Source: Acrasis kona
Taxonomy: Eukaryota; Heterolobosea; Eutetramitea; Acrasida; Acrasidae
DNA length: 31,516 bases
NCBI GenBank assembly: GCA_026419775.2
Contig: JAOPGA020001523.1
Coordinates: 1-31,516 of the forward strand
Direction: 5' to 3'
Position numbers and translations under genes: made by a program. Below the pieces are notes generated by a model that was not told where the DNA came from, searched no databases, and saw nothing but the letters and a program-made list of their open reading frames with translations. This document shows positions 1 through 9,933 of the stretch, piece after piece; positions within the stretch are counted from its first letter, which is position 1, and each line of letters begins with the position of its first letter.

Positions 1-490
1 GGATGAAGGTTACAAATATCTATTACTGAAATTGTTGGAACTGTTTTTTATAAGGTGAAGGATAACTCTCCTTTCACTTTATTCGATCAATCAATTGAGA
101 TTCGCCGAAACAAGGATCAATTAATAATATCCCGGTATCCCAAGAATAGCAGTTGATTATTTTTGAGGGTTATTCATGTTAAGTGTGACCTACTATCAGG
201 CTGCTGTTTTTAAACCAAGATCTTTTATTGGGTATACTTAGAGTCCCTAATTCTCAATCACCTGGTCCAGACTTCGAAGTCTACCGTGTCTCACTATTAT
301 TTCTGCTAGACTTTCGCCTCCACGGATTTTGAGACAAGGGCATTGTAATTATCTCCTTTTTATTTTTAACCTCCGAACTTCAATACATGAACCAACCGAC
401 CATTAATAAACAAGATCACCTTTGAAAGCGATGCACACTCAAAACAAGCATCCACAAATAGATACGTTTCATATACCCAGGCTGTAACGT
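1..490. other. left edge, no firm gene
   Basis: No complete gene is visible. The first 58 bases hold 18 open codons on the plus strand (frame from base 2, including YKYLLLKLLELF, stop TGA at 56-58). They could be the last codons of a gene running in from the left, but the piece is too short to identify. The rest is AT-rich with many stops in all frames. Confidence 0.3.
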
Positions 491-751
491 TTGTACTTTC
501 AAAGGCTTTCAAATGCTCTTTGTCCCAAACAGAAAAATCAGGTGAAGCACACATACAAGNGGATGAAGGAGAAAAGAGGGAACTGTGCAGTGTGTTACTG
601 GTCACAAAAGAGAGATGGCGTGGCAACAAAGAATATTGTGCGCACTAGAAGCTACTTTGGTTGTGACAGGTGTGGGAAGTGCATGTGTAAATCTTGTTTT
701 GATTCGTTCAAATACTGCGAATTTGCAGAATCAATAAAACATGTTGTGTAA
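491..751 (+). mobile_element. remnant of piggyBac-like transposase (C-terminal zinc ribbon)
   Basis: An 86-codon open stretch contains one N at base 560. Its second half has the cysteine spacing of the zinc ribbon that ends many piggyBac (DDE_Tnp_1_7) transposases: CAVC, then about 24 residues, then CDRC, CMCKSC and F. The RTRSYFGCDRCGKC segment resembles the family's pattern of basic residue, T/S, aromatic, CxxC. The catalytic DDD domain that should precede it is not found in bases 1-490, and no terminal inverted repeats or TTAA duplication were recognised. I read it as the tail of a dead DNA transposon. A small zinc-ribbon host protein is the alternative. The call rests on motif spacing alone. 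Confidence 0.4.
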
Positions 752-1591
752 CAGTGACCATTTGATAATTGTTGATGGATTGGGAGTGGCTAGTGTGCGT
801 CGATTGACGCACACCTTCCAAATTCGTTTTGGCGGGAGACTGATCTGGTTAAATAAGTGTCTGTGGTCTCAAACGAAAATCCAACAGATTTTACATGCTG
901 TATCGCATCCCTTTTGAGGTCCTCCCGTACCTACGACGGAGATACACCTCTCCACTGGCATAATTAAATCAATAACTAAGAAATGTTATCTGTTGCTTCG
1001 ATCTCGATAAAATCTTTCAATTAGTTGGCACATAAATGAGATTTTAATCGAATTTTGTTATTGTGTTTATTGGGGTAAAAGTGTTGCGCCCAAAATATTC
1101 GGTACAATTAATATAATGGAAACGAAAGCTGGAAGAGTGGCAGGTTAACCTATCTAATGTGATTCTTATTTATCGAGAATTAATTGGTTCTGAAGGTATG
1201 TGACCTTTTTTACCGAGCGCAATACACACGCAACTTGTTTATGTTGAATAAATATGAACTCCATACATCGTAATGTAACAAAATCACCTCCATGGTAACC
1301 TCTCGCATCTCCGGTTGTAAAAAATTTGAAATAATCGTGTGAAATTACTTGGTCTAATGGCTCTTTGATGTTCTAATAATCAACTTTCAATTAAAATTAT
1401 GGAAGTAAGAATCATCTCGCAACATGCATTGTTACTCAAATGCGCATTTAATCTTTATGTTCGTTTGAGAGAAGGAGTAATTAATCCTTCTTCGGACGGA
1501 GGAAGTTAAAATTAGTCGGGCACCGCGGGATTGGAGAATTAATAATTGACAAAATTTAATCAAGGCGTTCCCAATTCTAATCTATCAGAAA
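752..1591. other. intergenic, promoter side of the desaturase
   Basis: About 840 bases without a supported coding frame. Apart from the inverted repeat at 793-814 I see only AT-rich sequence. It must contain the promoter of the desaturase gene starting at 1592, but no convincing TATA element near that start was recognised. Confidence 0.4.
793..814. repeat. perfect 9-bp inverted repeat, 4-nt loop
   Basis: GTGTGCGTC (793-801) and GACGCACAC (806-814) are exact reverse complements around GATT. The stem is GC-rich in an AT-rich intergenic region, so it could form a hairpin in RNA or bind a dimeric protein. It lies just downstream of the transposase remnant and may be a relic of that element. Confidence 0.6.
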
Positions 1592-2854
1592 ATGCCACCA
1601 CAATCAGAGACCGTTCAATTCGTGGATAATAAGAACAAAACAGAGTCCACAACAAAAAGCACTAAGGACACAGACAAGCCTGAAATATGGTGGGCGAATG
1701 CCATACTTTTCATTTCATACCATTTGATAGCTGTTGTAGGCGCTTACTACTACTGGCCAAACAACTGGAGGGTTTGGATGCTTTTTTATATCAATTGGCA
1801 ACTCGGAACCCTTGGAATCACACTTGGATATCACAGACTATGGTCACACAAGTCATACACAGCCAGAATGCCACTGAGGATCGTACTAGCCATTATGGGT
1901 ACTATGGGATTCCAGGGAAGCATCAAGTGGTGGGTTCTAAGGCACAGACTACACCATAGATACACTGATACAGACAGCGACCCCTACAGCGCCCACCGCG
2001 GTTTGTTCTTTAGCCACGTTGGATGGATTTTCTTAAAGTCGCACTACCCCAAGATGGAGAATGTAGACCAGAGCGATTTAAATGCAGACCCTGTTGTCAG
2101 GTTTCAACACAAGTACTTCATCCCCATGGCACTAACCTACGTACTTTTATTACAACCACTCATTGGTTACCTCTGGTTTGGAGATGCCGTAAGCGGATTC
2201 ATCTGGGGAGGAATCATTGGACGCGTTGCCGTTTGGCATTGCACATTCTTTGTTAATTCTTTGGCTCACTACCTTGGAGACCAACACTATACTCTAGAAG
2301 TAACAGCAAGAGGCAATTTAATCCTTGCCTTGTTAACAAATGGCGAGGGATGGCACAACTACCATCATTCATTCCCTGTAATTCCATCGTCATACATTAC
2401 ATTGAAGTTAACTTTTTTTTAGTTCGACTATAGAAATGGAATTCGCCTTACTGACTGGGACCCTACAAAATGGATCATTTACGCTCTTCACACTTTTACA
2501 AACCAGGTGCCAAGCATAAGGCGCATACCCGATAAAGACATTGAAAAAGCCAGTAAGAGGGTCATTTCACACAAAAGTGGTCTTCCAGTTGTTCAGGTTG
2601 ATGGCGAGATACTTCCTGTTGTGCCAAAGTCCGAGGTGAAAAAGATTTACAAAGATACCAAATGTGTTGTCATTGAAGGTTATGTTGTTAATGTGGATAA
2701 ATTCGCAGAAGAGCACCCTGGTGGTGAGGGCATCTTCAGAGCTTACTATGGAGGAGGAGATTGCACTGCAGGATATCTGAAATTGAATAGACACTCTGAA
2801 TACGCTCGCTCTCTTGTCGAAGGATACAGGGTTGCGAAAGTTGCTGCTGAATAA
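1592..2854 (+). CDS. acyl-CoA delta-9 desaturase with C-terminal cytochrome b5
   Basis: Two exons, 1592-2377 and 2423-2854, joined by a 45-nt GTAATT...TTTAG intron; 405 aa. Introduces the cis-9 double bond into stearoyl/palmitoyl-CoA in the ER membrane. All three histidine boxes are present: HRLWSH (residues 81-86), HRLHH (118-122) and HNYHH (255-259), with hydrophobic segments between them. The splice restores the conserved FPxDYRNGIR stretch directly after the third box, which supports the intron. The second exon ends in a cytochrome b5 domain with HPGG (His360) and a second heme-ligand candidate, His386. This desaturase-b5 order is the one of fungal Ole1; animal SCD enzymes use separate b5. 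The fused b5 would pass electrons from cytochrome b5 reductase to the di-iron centre. The start ATG is preceded by A residues and gives a hydrophilic Thr/Lys-rich N-terminus, as usual. Confidence 0.93.
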
Positions 2855-2887
2855 ATTTTGTAATTTAAGACTTATTTATTTATAGAA

Positions 2888-3540
2888 TCAATCCAGTGTC
2901 ATGAATGATAACTCCTTATTAACCAAGAGCAGAAGAAAGTTGATCATTGATGCTGCTTTAATAGACGACGATTCACAACCAAACGGTGTAACTGATATGT
3001 CTTCTTGCGTTAACACCGGGCGGATTAATGTTATCGGTGTTGACCTTTTTGACTCTGCCCTCCGAGACACAGTACACATCGGCTCTCAGACTTACACCCA
3101 TGCCGTTAGGGTACAATGCCATTATCGCATCAGCTATGACATTGAGGCGTAGTGACAGTTGCTTCTTGGCGTGTGCAACATCCCTTTCAGCCGATTTGAT
3201 CTCTCCCATGGCGTAATGATGGGCAAAATTGTCACCTCCGTACACGAAATAGCCCCTTATGTCCGCCTCCAAGTTGGTTGACAACAAAGGCTCTGTGCCG
3301 GCGGATTTGACACTTCTCCATTTTATGAGATTTTGGTATGTTAATAACAAAATCCCAGGTGCTTTGCACGTTCTGATCAGTGTTCTCTTTATTTGTCCCA
3401 CCTTTCATCAAACGCCGTCTTGTTTATCCTCTTCGCATCAAGGTGGATCTTGTATGGGTCTGTCTCCTTTTGTATATCCGCTTCGTATCAGTACTCTGTG
3501 TGGTCATTGTCCTTTCGATTTCTTAGAATAATAAATAAGA
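2888..3540 (-). pseudogene. unrecognised decayed coding fragment
   Basis: On the minus strand, 2973-3401 is open for 142 codons and encodes a plausible soluble sequence (for example DIRGYFVYGGDNFAHHYAMG and an Ala/Arg/Lys-rich helical stretch after it). A further coding-like stretch, TDPYKIHLDAKRINKTAF, lies upstream between about 3410 and 3500 in another frame. No start, splice sites or family could be identified. The plus strand here is also open in places, but its translations are Ser/Cys/His-rich and look like shadows. Most likely a broken old gene or element remnant. Function unknown. Confidence 0.3.
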
Positions 3541-3585
3541 ATATTGGGGTACGGTCACTCTAAATAGGCCTTTGGCCCATTTGTA

Positions 3586-3616
<31 letters not shown>

Positions 3617-3627
3617 ATATTGGGGTA
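3540..3627 (+). mobile_element. 5'-truncated retroposon (SINE/LINE tail) with target-site duplication
   Basis: A 64-bp segment (3552-3615) is flanked by an exact 12-bp direct repeat, AATATTGGGGTA, at 3540-3551 and 3616-3627. The insert ends in a (TAAA)n tail and carries AGGCCTTTGGCCC just before it, a short self-complementary block of the kind found before the simple-repeat tails of some non-LTR retroposons. Flanking duplication plus tetranucleotide tail is the signature of target-primed reverse transcription. The insert is far too short to be autonomous. The exact duplication suggests a recent insertion. Confidence 0.6.
3586..3619. repeat. (TAAA)n microsatellite, about 8.5 copies
   Basis: Uninterrupted 4-bp period over 34 bases. 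It forms the tail of the retroposon insertion described at 3540-3627 and its last bases merge with the right-hand duplication. Confidence 0.95.
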
Positions 3628-3632
3628 TTTGA

Positions 3633-3824
3633 CTTCTTGAAGTAGGTCAACCTCTGAGAAAGTGTGAACAACTTACCACTTCGGGTGCAATAGAATCAAT
3701 CCCATTGGAACTACTCAAGGACGTCAGGAAAGTCATCCGCAAAGAGTTCGAAAGACAAGCGAAGCCACCCGCTATTATATCCGTCGCGAATGACACTAGT
3801 GTCTGTTCACAAGACCGCTGTTAA
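3633..3824 (+). pseudogene. orphan coding fragment, C-terminal end
   Basis: Sixty-three open codons follow a TGA and end in TAA, with AATAAA overlapping the stop (3823-3828). The translation is amphipathic and charged, for example IPLELLKDVRKVIRKEFER, and ends SVCSQDRC. There is no ATG, so it would be a last exon or the remains of a gene. It lies directly right of the retroposon insertion. No family recognised. The next 396 bases (3825-4220) are AT-rich and hold nothing else except the leader of the phosphatase gene. Confidence 0.3.
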
Positions 3825-4220
3825 TAAAACTAGAACAAAATGTTTTTCGTCTTCTAGTTATAATTGAAAGATAACATTAGATTATGATGCATTTTATCCA
3901 TCCTCCGGATGCGACAACACATGATTTAGGGGATTATGTAAATTCGCGTCCAACATTGAAGCAAGGTTCACCATTCACTTTAATGGCTCAATCAATAGCA
4001 AAGAGTACAAAATTTTAATTAATTCCTCATCCATTTTAGATGACCTAACTTGTAGTTTGTCCTCTGTATAGGGGTTCGTTTCCTTTATTGTTTGATTGAT
4101 GTAATTATTCATCTTGGTGGCTTGTTGGTGCTTCCTGCTCTGGTTAAGAAAGTTTCTGAATTTTGTAATTTAAAAACCGGTCGAATCATCCCATCATTAT
4201 TTAAATATAGAACTAGAACC

Positions 4221-5051
4221 ATGCACTCATGCGTGAGACGGTTTCTATCTACCGCTTGTCATAAATATGAGCAAACATTCTACTTTATACGGCACGGTAC
4301 AACGGAAATGAATGAAATCTTGAAGACGATGGAATGGGGCACCGATGGCTTTACTGATGTGGCACTATGGGATACGCGACTCTCTGCTGCGGGATTATCT
4401 CAAACTATTGAATTGCACGAAACATGGAGAAAACAATGTTTGCCCGAAGCTGACGCTGCACTGCGAGTTATACCTTGGGATAAGATAGATTTGGTGCTCT
4501 GCTCTCCACTATCAAGGGCTTTGCAGACTTATACAAGCCTAGTGCAACATGCAATGCCTCCATTAATTGACGATCAAGTACCAAAGGTTGTTCATCCACT
4601 ACTAAGAGAACGTTTATATCTGGCGTCAGACACTGGTAGTGGCAGATCAGTTTTAGAATCAAACTTTCCTCATTTTAATTTCTCACTCCTACCAAAAGAC
4701 GACAGCGCTTGGTGGTACACTATAGATAATAACAATGTCGGAACTGAATTTGCAACTGAAGAGGGAGGAGATGTAAATAATTCGAAAGAGATCAAAAATG
4801 CCAATACTTCATATGAGGAATGGCGTCCCGGTCACCCATCTTCATATTTGTGCCCAGGTGAGCCAGGATCTGTTTTTAAATTACGCTTAGAGTATTTGCG
4901 AAGAGTACTGCTAACAAGACCTGAAAGACACATTCTTGTTGTGGCCCACTGGGGTGTGCTGAGGGGATTGACTGGGCATGATTTTCGTAACTGTGAAGTG
5001 AAGATTGTCAAGGCGGATGCACTTTTAGAAGAGTCAATTATAGACAGTTGA
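4221..5051 (+). CDS. histidine phosphatase (phosphoglycerate mutase-like)
   Basis: 276 aa from the first ATG in frame. The frame is open further left but without ATG. The branch-1 histidine phosphatase signature FIRHGTTE (His25 is the phosphorylated residue) is followed by the second motif CSPLSRALQT and the late AHWGVLRGLTG, which supplies the second catalytic His. The family comprises phosphatases and mutases; the middle of the sequence does not fit the cofactor-dependent glycolytic mutase well, so a phosphatase acting on a small molecule is likelier. The first 15 residues (MHSCVRRFLSTACHK) are basic and Ser/Thr-rich without acids, which could be a mitochondrial presequence. Converges on the PPR gene, 352 bp away. 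AATAAA follows the stop by about 45 bases. Confidence 0.8.
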   Translation: MHSCVRRFLSTACHKYEQTFYFIRHGTTEMNEILKTMEWGTDGFTDVALWDTRLSAAGLSQTIELHETWRKQCLPEADAALRVIPWDKIDLVLCSPLSRALQTYTSLVQHAMPPLIDDQVPKVVHPLLRERLYLASDTGSGRSVLESNFPHFNFSLLPKDDSAWWYTIDNNNVGTEFATEEGGDVNNSKEIKNANTSYEEWRPGHPSSYLCPGEPGSVFKLRLEYLRRVLLTRPERHILVVAHWGVLRGLTGHDFRNCEVKIVKADALLEESIIDS

Positions 5052-5403
5052 AGGCGGAGGCCTCTAATTAACGTTGCATTTCTACTTTCACCCAATAAAC
5101 CTTCATGGTCCATCATTAGGTTGAAATTTGTTGTAGATTAATGAAGCAATCAACATCTTGTATTTGAAAATATTAATAAACATATACTTACATCAAATTC
5201 ACACTTTATTAAACATGGAGTACAAAATAGCAAAAGTGATGAAACCTCAATGTGAACTTACATGGCCGCGTGTATTCATATGGCTAATCAACACCAGAAG
5301 AGTCGCATGCTCTCGAATAATCTATTTCTTCGTGATGACGTGGAGCCGATAATGAGATTGGAACATTGAGAAAACAATAATAAAAGATCTTTGATTGTTT
5401 ATT
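5052..5403. other. convergent intergenic region
   Basis: Lies between the 3' ends of the phosphatase and the PPR gene. It carries AATAAA for the left gene near 5094. A 64-codon open stretch on the plus strand (5158-5352) has no recognisable features and is probably chance. Nothing else supported. Confidence 0.5.
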
Positions 5404-8400
5404 TTAATATCGTTCATTGCAACTACACTTTCCATCCTCAAAAACGTGCTGGAATGATTTATCATAAATCATGAATTTTCGTTTGAAATGAGTAGATAGT
5501 AATTTGGCAAATGTATGACAATCAGCGCACATTCGCAAGTTCTTTGACACTTCAATGTCCCCATCGACCTCCTCGAGCAACCTGGTGGCGGTGGCCAGCT
5601 TTTCACTATGTCTCATAAGGCTCTTTACCTTCTCTTCGTAAGTATCGTACTCCTTAAGCACGCAGGAGATGTCTGGAATGTAATTATACAATACTCCGAA
5701 TGTAATGCATAGATTATCAATAAAATCTCGAGCCTGTTGCGATGCCCTCAGGTCATCAACAGCGAAACTAACAAGATTACCAGTCTTGGCACTAATAAAG
5801 CTGGACATTCCTGGTATCTTTTTTAAAGCTTCTTTCGTCAAAGACTCTGGCGAGTTGTTCACTTGCCGCACTATCTCCTGCAGAGCTTGCCATGTTTCTC
5901 ATAATCAAAATAGAAGATGGATCGTTAATTAAAAATGTTAATTTTCTTTCTGAATACGTTGCATCCTTTCGTAATCACCATATTTTTTACAACCAGCCAA
6001 AACAGTCATCCACGCTACGCTTCTATGCTTCATAATAACACCTTTAGCTAAACGCTCAGCCTCGTCCAATCTACCACCTCTTGCATAAACATCGATCATA
6101 TAAATATTGAGCTGTTGACCAACTCCGTATTCACTCTTTGCTAGTTGATAGATGGTATCTGCGCCAGAGACATTTGACTGATAACTGCACGCAGATAACA
6201 GCATACGGAAGCAATTCAAACTGGGTGTTAATCTTGTCATTAATCATTCGATACAACAACGATATAGCAATATCGCCTTTTCCATTCTTATAGCATGCAA
6301 AGAACATGCCTTCCCATAAGGTCTACACGTGTGGAGTGGAATTCTTCAAAAATTGGTAATAGCTTCATCAAATTTACTTCTTTTCCCGAGACACATGACA
6401 TACAAGCAATTTTCTAAATCTGTCCTAGTCTTTTTCTTTGACAAATCTTGTTCCAGTTTTTGATTAAATAATAAAGAAGTATGATCTGACATAACTATAC
6501 GATAGGTATCTAAATTTGGTTCGATTCCATTTGACATCATTTCATCAAACGTACGAAAGGCTTCTTGTGGCATATTCATCTCAAAAAACTTTGAAATCAA
6601 CGCATTGCTCAATGAAACGTGGCGGATATTGGTAACATTTAATTGGTCAACGACCCTGTGGAACTTTGAGATCTGATTGACATCTTCAATACAACACACA
6701 AGAATGACGAAAGTAACATGATCTGGTTGGAAATTGGCATCCTTCATTGCTTTTAGAGATTGCAATGCTTGTTCGAAAGACCCAGCGGTGCAGTACATTT
6801 TTATAATTGTGTTCCACAGTTCTGTTGTCATCTTTATTTGCCCAATTCTATTATAGAGGCTCAGAGCTTCTTGGTGTCTTCCTGAGTCCACCAATGCACT
6901 GATCATAATTGTATACAAAACTGCATTCGCATTCCCATCGCGCTCAATCTCATTCATCATCGTTGTTGCTGCATTAAAATCACCCATTGAGCAATACATT
7001 TTTAGTATAGTACTTTCTAACTTGGCTTCGACTGGAATGCCCATCGTTTTTAATTGATGGTGAAACTCTTTGGCCAAATCAAATCTACCGCTCTGAACGC
7101 AATATTGAATGATAGTTGTGAAAGTGAAAGAGTCTGGCTTGATGGAGAGACGGTATTGCATGTCGTGTAAAATTTGCCGCACAGCTTCAAAATCATTGCA
7201 AAAGCAAAATAACTTGATGATAGCAGTGCATAGAGTGGTATTCAACGCTACATTGGATTTCTTTAGCTTCTTGTAGAAATTCATTGCTGAATCTAATTTA
7301 CCCCCTTCGGTCAAACCATTTATTATGATTGTGTAAGAAACAGCGTTAAGCTTGTAATTATTCTCGGTTGATTGAATTGTTTCCAGAACAGCATCATAAT
7401 CACCAAGAGCACAAAGCATTTTCAAAGTAACATTCCTCATTACATTGTCAAGTGGCGCTTTAGATTCTTTCGACATCTGATACACTTTATTAGCTATATC
7501 TAGTCTGTTCGCATCAACACTCTTGCTCATAATTGTAGTGTACGCCACTGAACTATTCTTCATAGCATCGCTTTGTAACAACATGATTGCCGCATCATAA
7601 TTACCCAACGAACAATGCATATTAATTATGCTAGATAACAGAATAGGATCTGGCTTTACATCAGAATTCAAAAGCTGATTGTAGAACTTATTTGCTATTT
7701 GAAATTGTCCAGCATTGATGCATCCAACAAGAATGACTGTATATAAAGTTTGATCCAACTTGACCTGATTGGTCTCGATCGAATCAACTGCTTTTAAAAT
7801 TTTATTCAAATCATTACAAGAAAATAAGAATCGTAGGATCGCTGTCCATGCAGGGTTGGATATCTTGTGACTTCTGTTCAATACTAAATCACAAACATTC
7901 ATAGCCTCTTTGATCTTATTTTTTTTGGAGAATGCTTGCATTAAAGTAGTGTATGGATACGTTTGCCATTGTGAAGGATTCAAATCATAATATTCTAGTG
8001 CGTCCAATGCTAAATCTAAACGATCGTATTGATCCAATTGTTTGATGAGGGAGGTTAAGAGAGATGAATAAAGTGCTGTTTTTGTCCCTTTTATAATCGA
8101 ATACAGAGCACAAGAACCTTCAACATTTGTGCCTTGGGTGAGTTTGTAGAGACTGTTCAATAATTGCGATTTAAAGTTGTACGATTCAAGAAGCCTACGA
8201 CCTTGTGCAATTGAATTTAGTAATTGTATTACATTTGTCGTTTCGTCCTGAGATTTGTGAAGTTCCGGCGCTGCAAGAATATAACGAGTCCAAATTTCAT
8301 TATTGATGATTTTGTGATTCAATAAATGGACGGCGAAAGTATACGGGTCAATGTCGTGTGTGCTCAATTTCTCCCTGTGCTGAACACACACATCCATGAG

Positions 8401-8805
8401 CTCCAGTAGCAGTGTTTTGTCGTTAATGTCAAATGCAATAACATCAGGCAAAAGTGTCAAACACTTCTCTAAATTGTTTGCTTTCTTGTATGAATTCATT
8501 TGATCCTTGATTGATTGCAATTTCAAGGACTTGAATGTTTCAACGTCAATGTACTGTTTGGTTGATTTCTTCTTGAATTCTTTCAGCACGTTGAAAAATG
8601 ATTCGTCCTTGAATTCATCCGGCAAACCGTTGAAGAAGGCTTCTGCATCCTCAAAACCGATACGCTTTGATAATTGAAGCATGGCGTCTCTCTTGTTGGC
8701 TACACTTTTCCCTTCAAAAGTAGATGAATAAAGTCGTCCCTCTCTGGATACTGATTGGCTGGACACTCTAAAAAATAGTTGCTTTAATAAGGTTGTTTTT
8801 AACAT
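5404..8805 (-). CDS. PLS-class pentatricopeptide protein with E and DYW deaminase domains (organellar C-to-U RNA editing factor), frame-broken near its 3' end
   Basis: Starts at the ATG at 8805-8803, giving an N-terminus (MLKTTLLKQLFFRVSSQS) typical of a mitochondrial presequence. About 819 codons run in one frame to 6346 and hold at least a dozen 31-36-residue PPR repeats in P/L/S style (for example AYTTIMSKSVDANRLDIANK). Each repeat pairs with one RNA base. The E region (5938-6240, with ARGGRLDEAE) and the DYW domain (5404-5871) follow in other frames. The DYW part has the PG box (KKIPGMS), the cytidine deaminase HSE (near 5608) and CADC (5518-5529) zinc/catalytic motifs and the final CSC. 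The last three residues are ERY instead of DYW. At least four single-base frame changes lie between 6352 and 5819, several on homopolymers (A5 at 6348, T6 at 5819); domain content on both sides is intact. It is either miscalled sequence or a very young pseudogene. An upstream ATG at 8997 would overlap the facing gene. Confidence 0.85.
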
Positions 8806-8983
8806 GATCTGGTTTTGTGTAAACTTGTGCGATGGTTTGTGACAGTCTAATCTCTTTGTTATATTTTCCGAAGGGATAAACCATATGGGTTGATCACATA
8901 ATTGCAGAATTTTGAAAAGAAAGAGGGAGGTGTCTCCTGAGGACAAACGAGACTCAATACTAAATAAGAGAGAAAAAAGCAGT

Positions 8984-9337
8984 ATGGAACGAGTCACACA
9001 GCTCTCTGAAGATGAATTATCACTTGTTTTTTTGGATATCTTGAAGTCCTCATGTTCTCATTAACTTGTAAATCTGCGTATGAGTCGGTGAAAACTTTTG
9101 TGAAACCATTTGACGGACGCTACCACAAATATCTCAATGGTTTAAAGAAATACCCATGGTGCATCTCCCGAGCATTACATCAGTGGAACAAATTACCCCG
9201 TTTTCTTCGAGAGTCAATTCTCCGAAGAACAATTCGCACGCTCTCGCTCCGTCGAACTCAAAGCCACATACAAAACAGAAATGGAACAAGAACAAAACAT
9301 TATTGAAGCACTTGAAACTCGTTATGTTCGGGCTTAA
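8984..9337 (+). CDS. small F-box-like protein, frame broken at two homopolymers
   Basis: The ATG at 8984 begins MERVTQLSEDELSLVF, after which the frame is lost at a run of seven T (9027-9033). Adding one T continues into GYLEVLMFSLTCKSAYESV, which together reads like an F-box (acidic-Leu start, then a Leu-rich stretch and CKSAY). The second piece runs to a run of four C (9196-9199). With one C fewer it continues into a Glu/Arg-rich helical tail ending ETRYVRA and TAA at 9335-9337. About 117 aa in all. F-box proteins bind Skp1 and recruit ubiquitin targets; the match here is to the general pattern only. Divergent from the PPR gene, 178 bp between starts, so the two probably share a promoter region. 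Confidence 0.45.
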
Positions 9338-9933
9338 TTACAATAACATCGATTTAATATCAAGTTGACTGGGATAACAAATAAAGTACTCTTTGTTATC
9401 ATGTTCAAAGAACGGTCCAGTTGTATATATTCGCAAATCAGTTTTGAGAATTGTGAGAAAATATTTTTTGGAGAAGTAAGAGGAAAAGACATGTTTGACT
9501 CAGAGTGCGGACTGTATATACCGGGCTTGAAAACATGTTCATTATGCCAGTGCATGCAACATTATAATAAACACCAGTTTATTTCAAACAGTGTCTGCAT
9601 TGTAGTTACTGATACAACGCTCTTATTATAATTGTGCATCTCACACTCTGGGTTCTTGAATGAAGGCCATGAATGCTTGTATGAGCGGTAAGGAAGTGAT
9701 ATTTCTTTTGATATGTAGTCTCGTTATTTGGTTAAATATCTGAACTCCTCGCTCTGCTATACACGACACTACTAGTATGCGTTGTGAAAATTCATTTAAT
9801 TATTCCGTTGGTTGGGTATGTCACTGTAAACGCTTCTCCATTAAGAAAATTTCCGACCGAACATTCAACCTATAGGAATTGGACAGTAGACGAGCTTTGC
9901 AGTACTAGTCTTTATTTATTCAAAAACTCTTCA
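9338..9933. other. intergenic, possible short open frame
   Basis: The plus strand is open at 9365-9631 with a Cys-containing translation (TCSLCQCMQ near the end), but codon choice and composition are not convincing and a shadow frame exists on the other strand. Bases 9784-9933 are open and in frame with the next gene but lie before its signal peptide, so I treat them as leader. No tRNA or other RNA gene seen. Confidence 0.35.

Noticed and set aside
901-960. Apparent similarity between 901-960 and 24980-25040 (ACGGAGA and CACTGG blocks) as a dispersed repeat
   Set aside because: The matches are short and gapped, and the second copy lies inside the coding first exon of the NEF1-like gene.
3259-3531. 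Plus-strand open frame of 90 codons
   Set aside because: Ser/Cys/His/Pro-rich translation typical of an antisense shadow; the minus strand over the same bases is more protein-like.
5158-5352. 64-codon open frame between the convergent phosphatase and PPR genes
   Set aside because: Translation has no recognisable property and lies in a 3' intergenic region; probably chance.
6323-6377. A 55-nt GTAAAT...GTAG stretch on the minus strand as an intron of the PPR gene
   Set aside because: Removing it does not give a lasting frame and it encodes residues (FDEAITNF and what follows) that fit the PPR repeat pattern.
8806-8997. Upstream in-frame ATG at 8997 as the start of the PPR protein
   Set aside because: It would overlap the facing F-box-like gene and bury the presequence-like N-terminus that begins at 8805.
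9365-9631. 88-codon open frame with a CxxCxC cluster
   Set aside because: No start context, no family pattern and an equally open frame on the opposite strand; kept only as a note in the intergenic entry.
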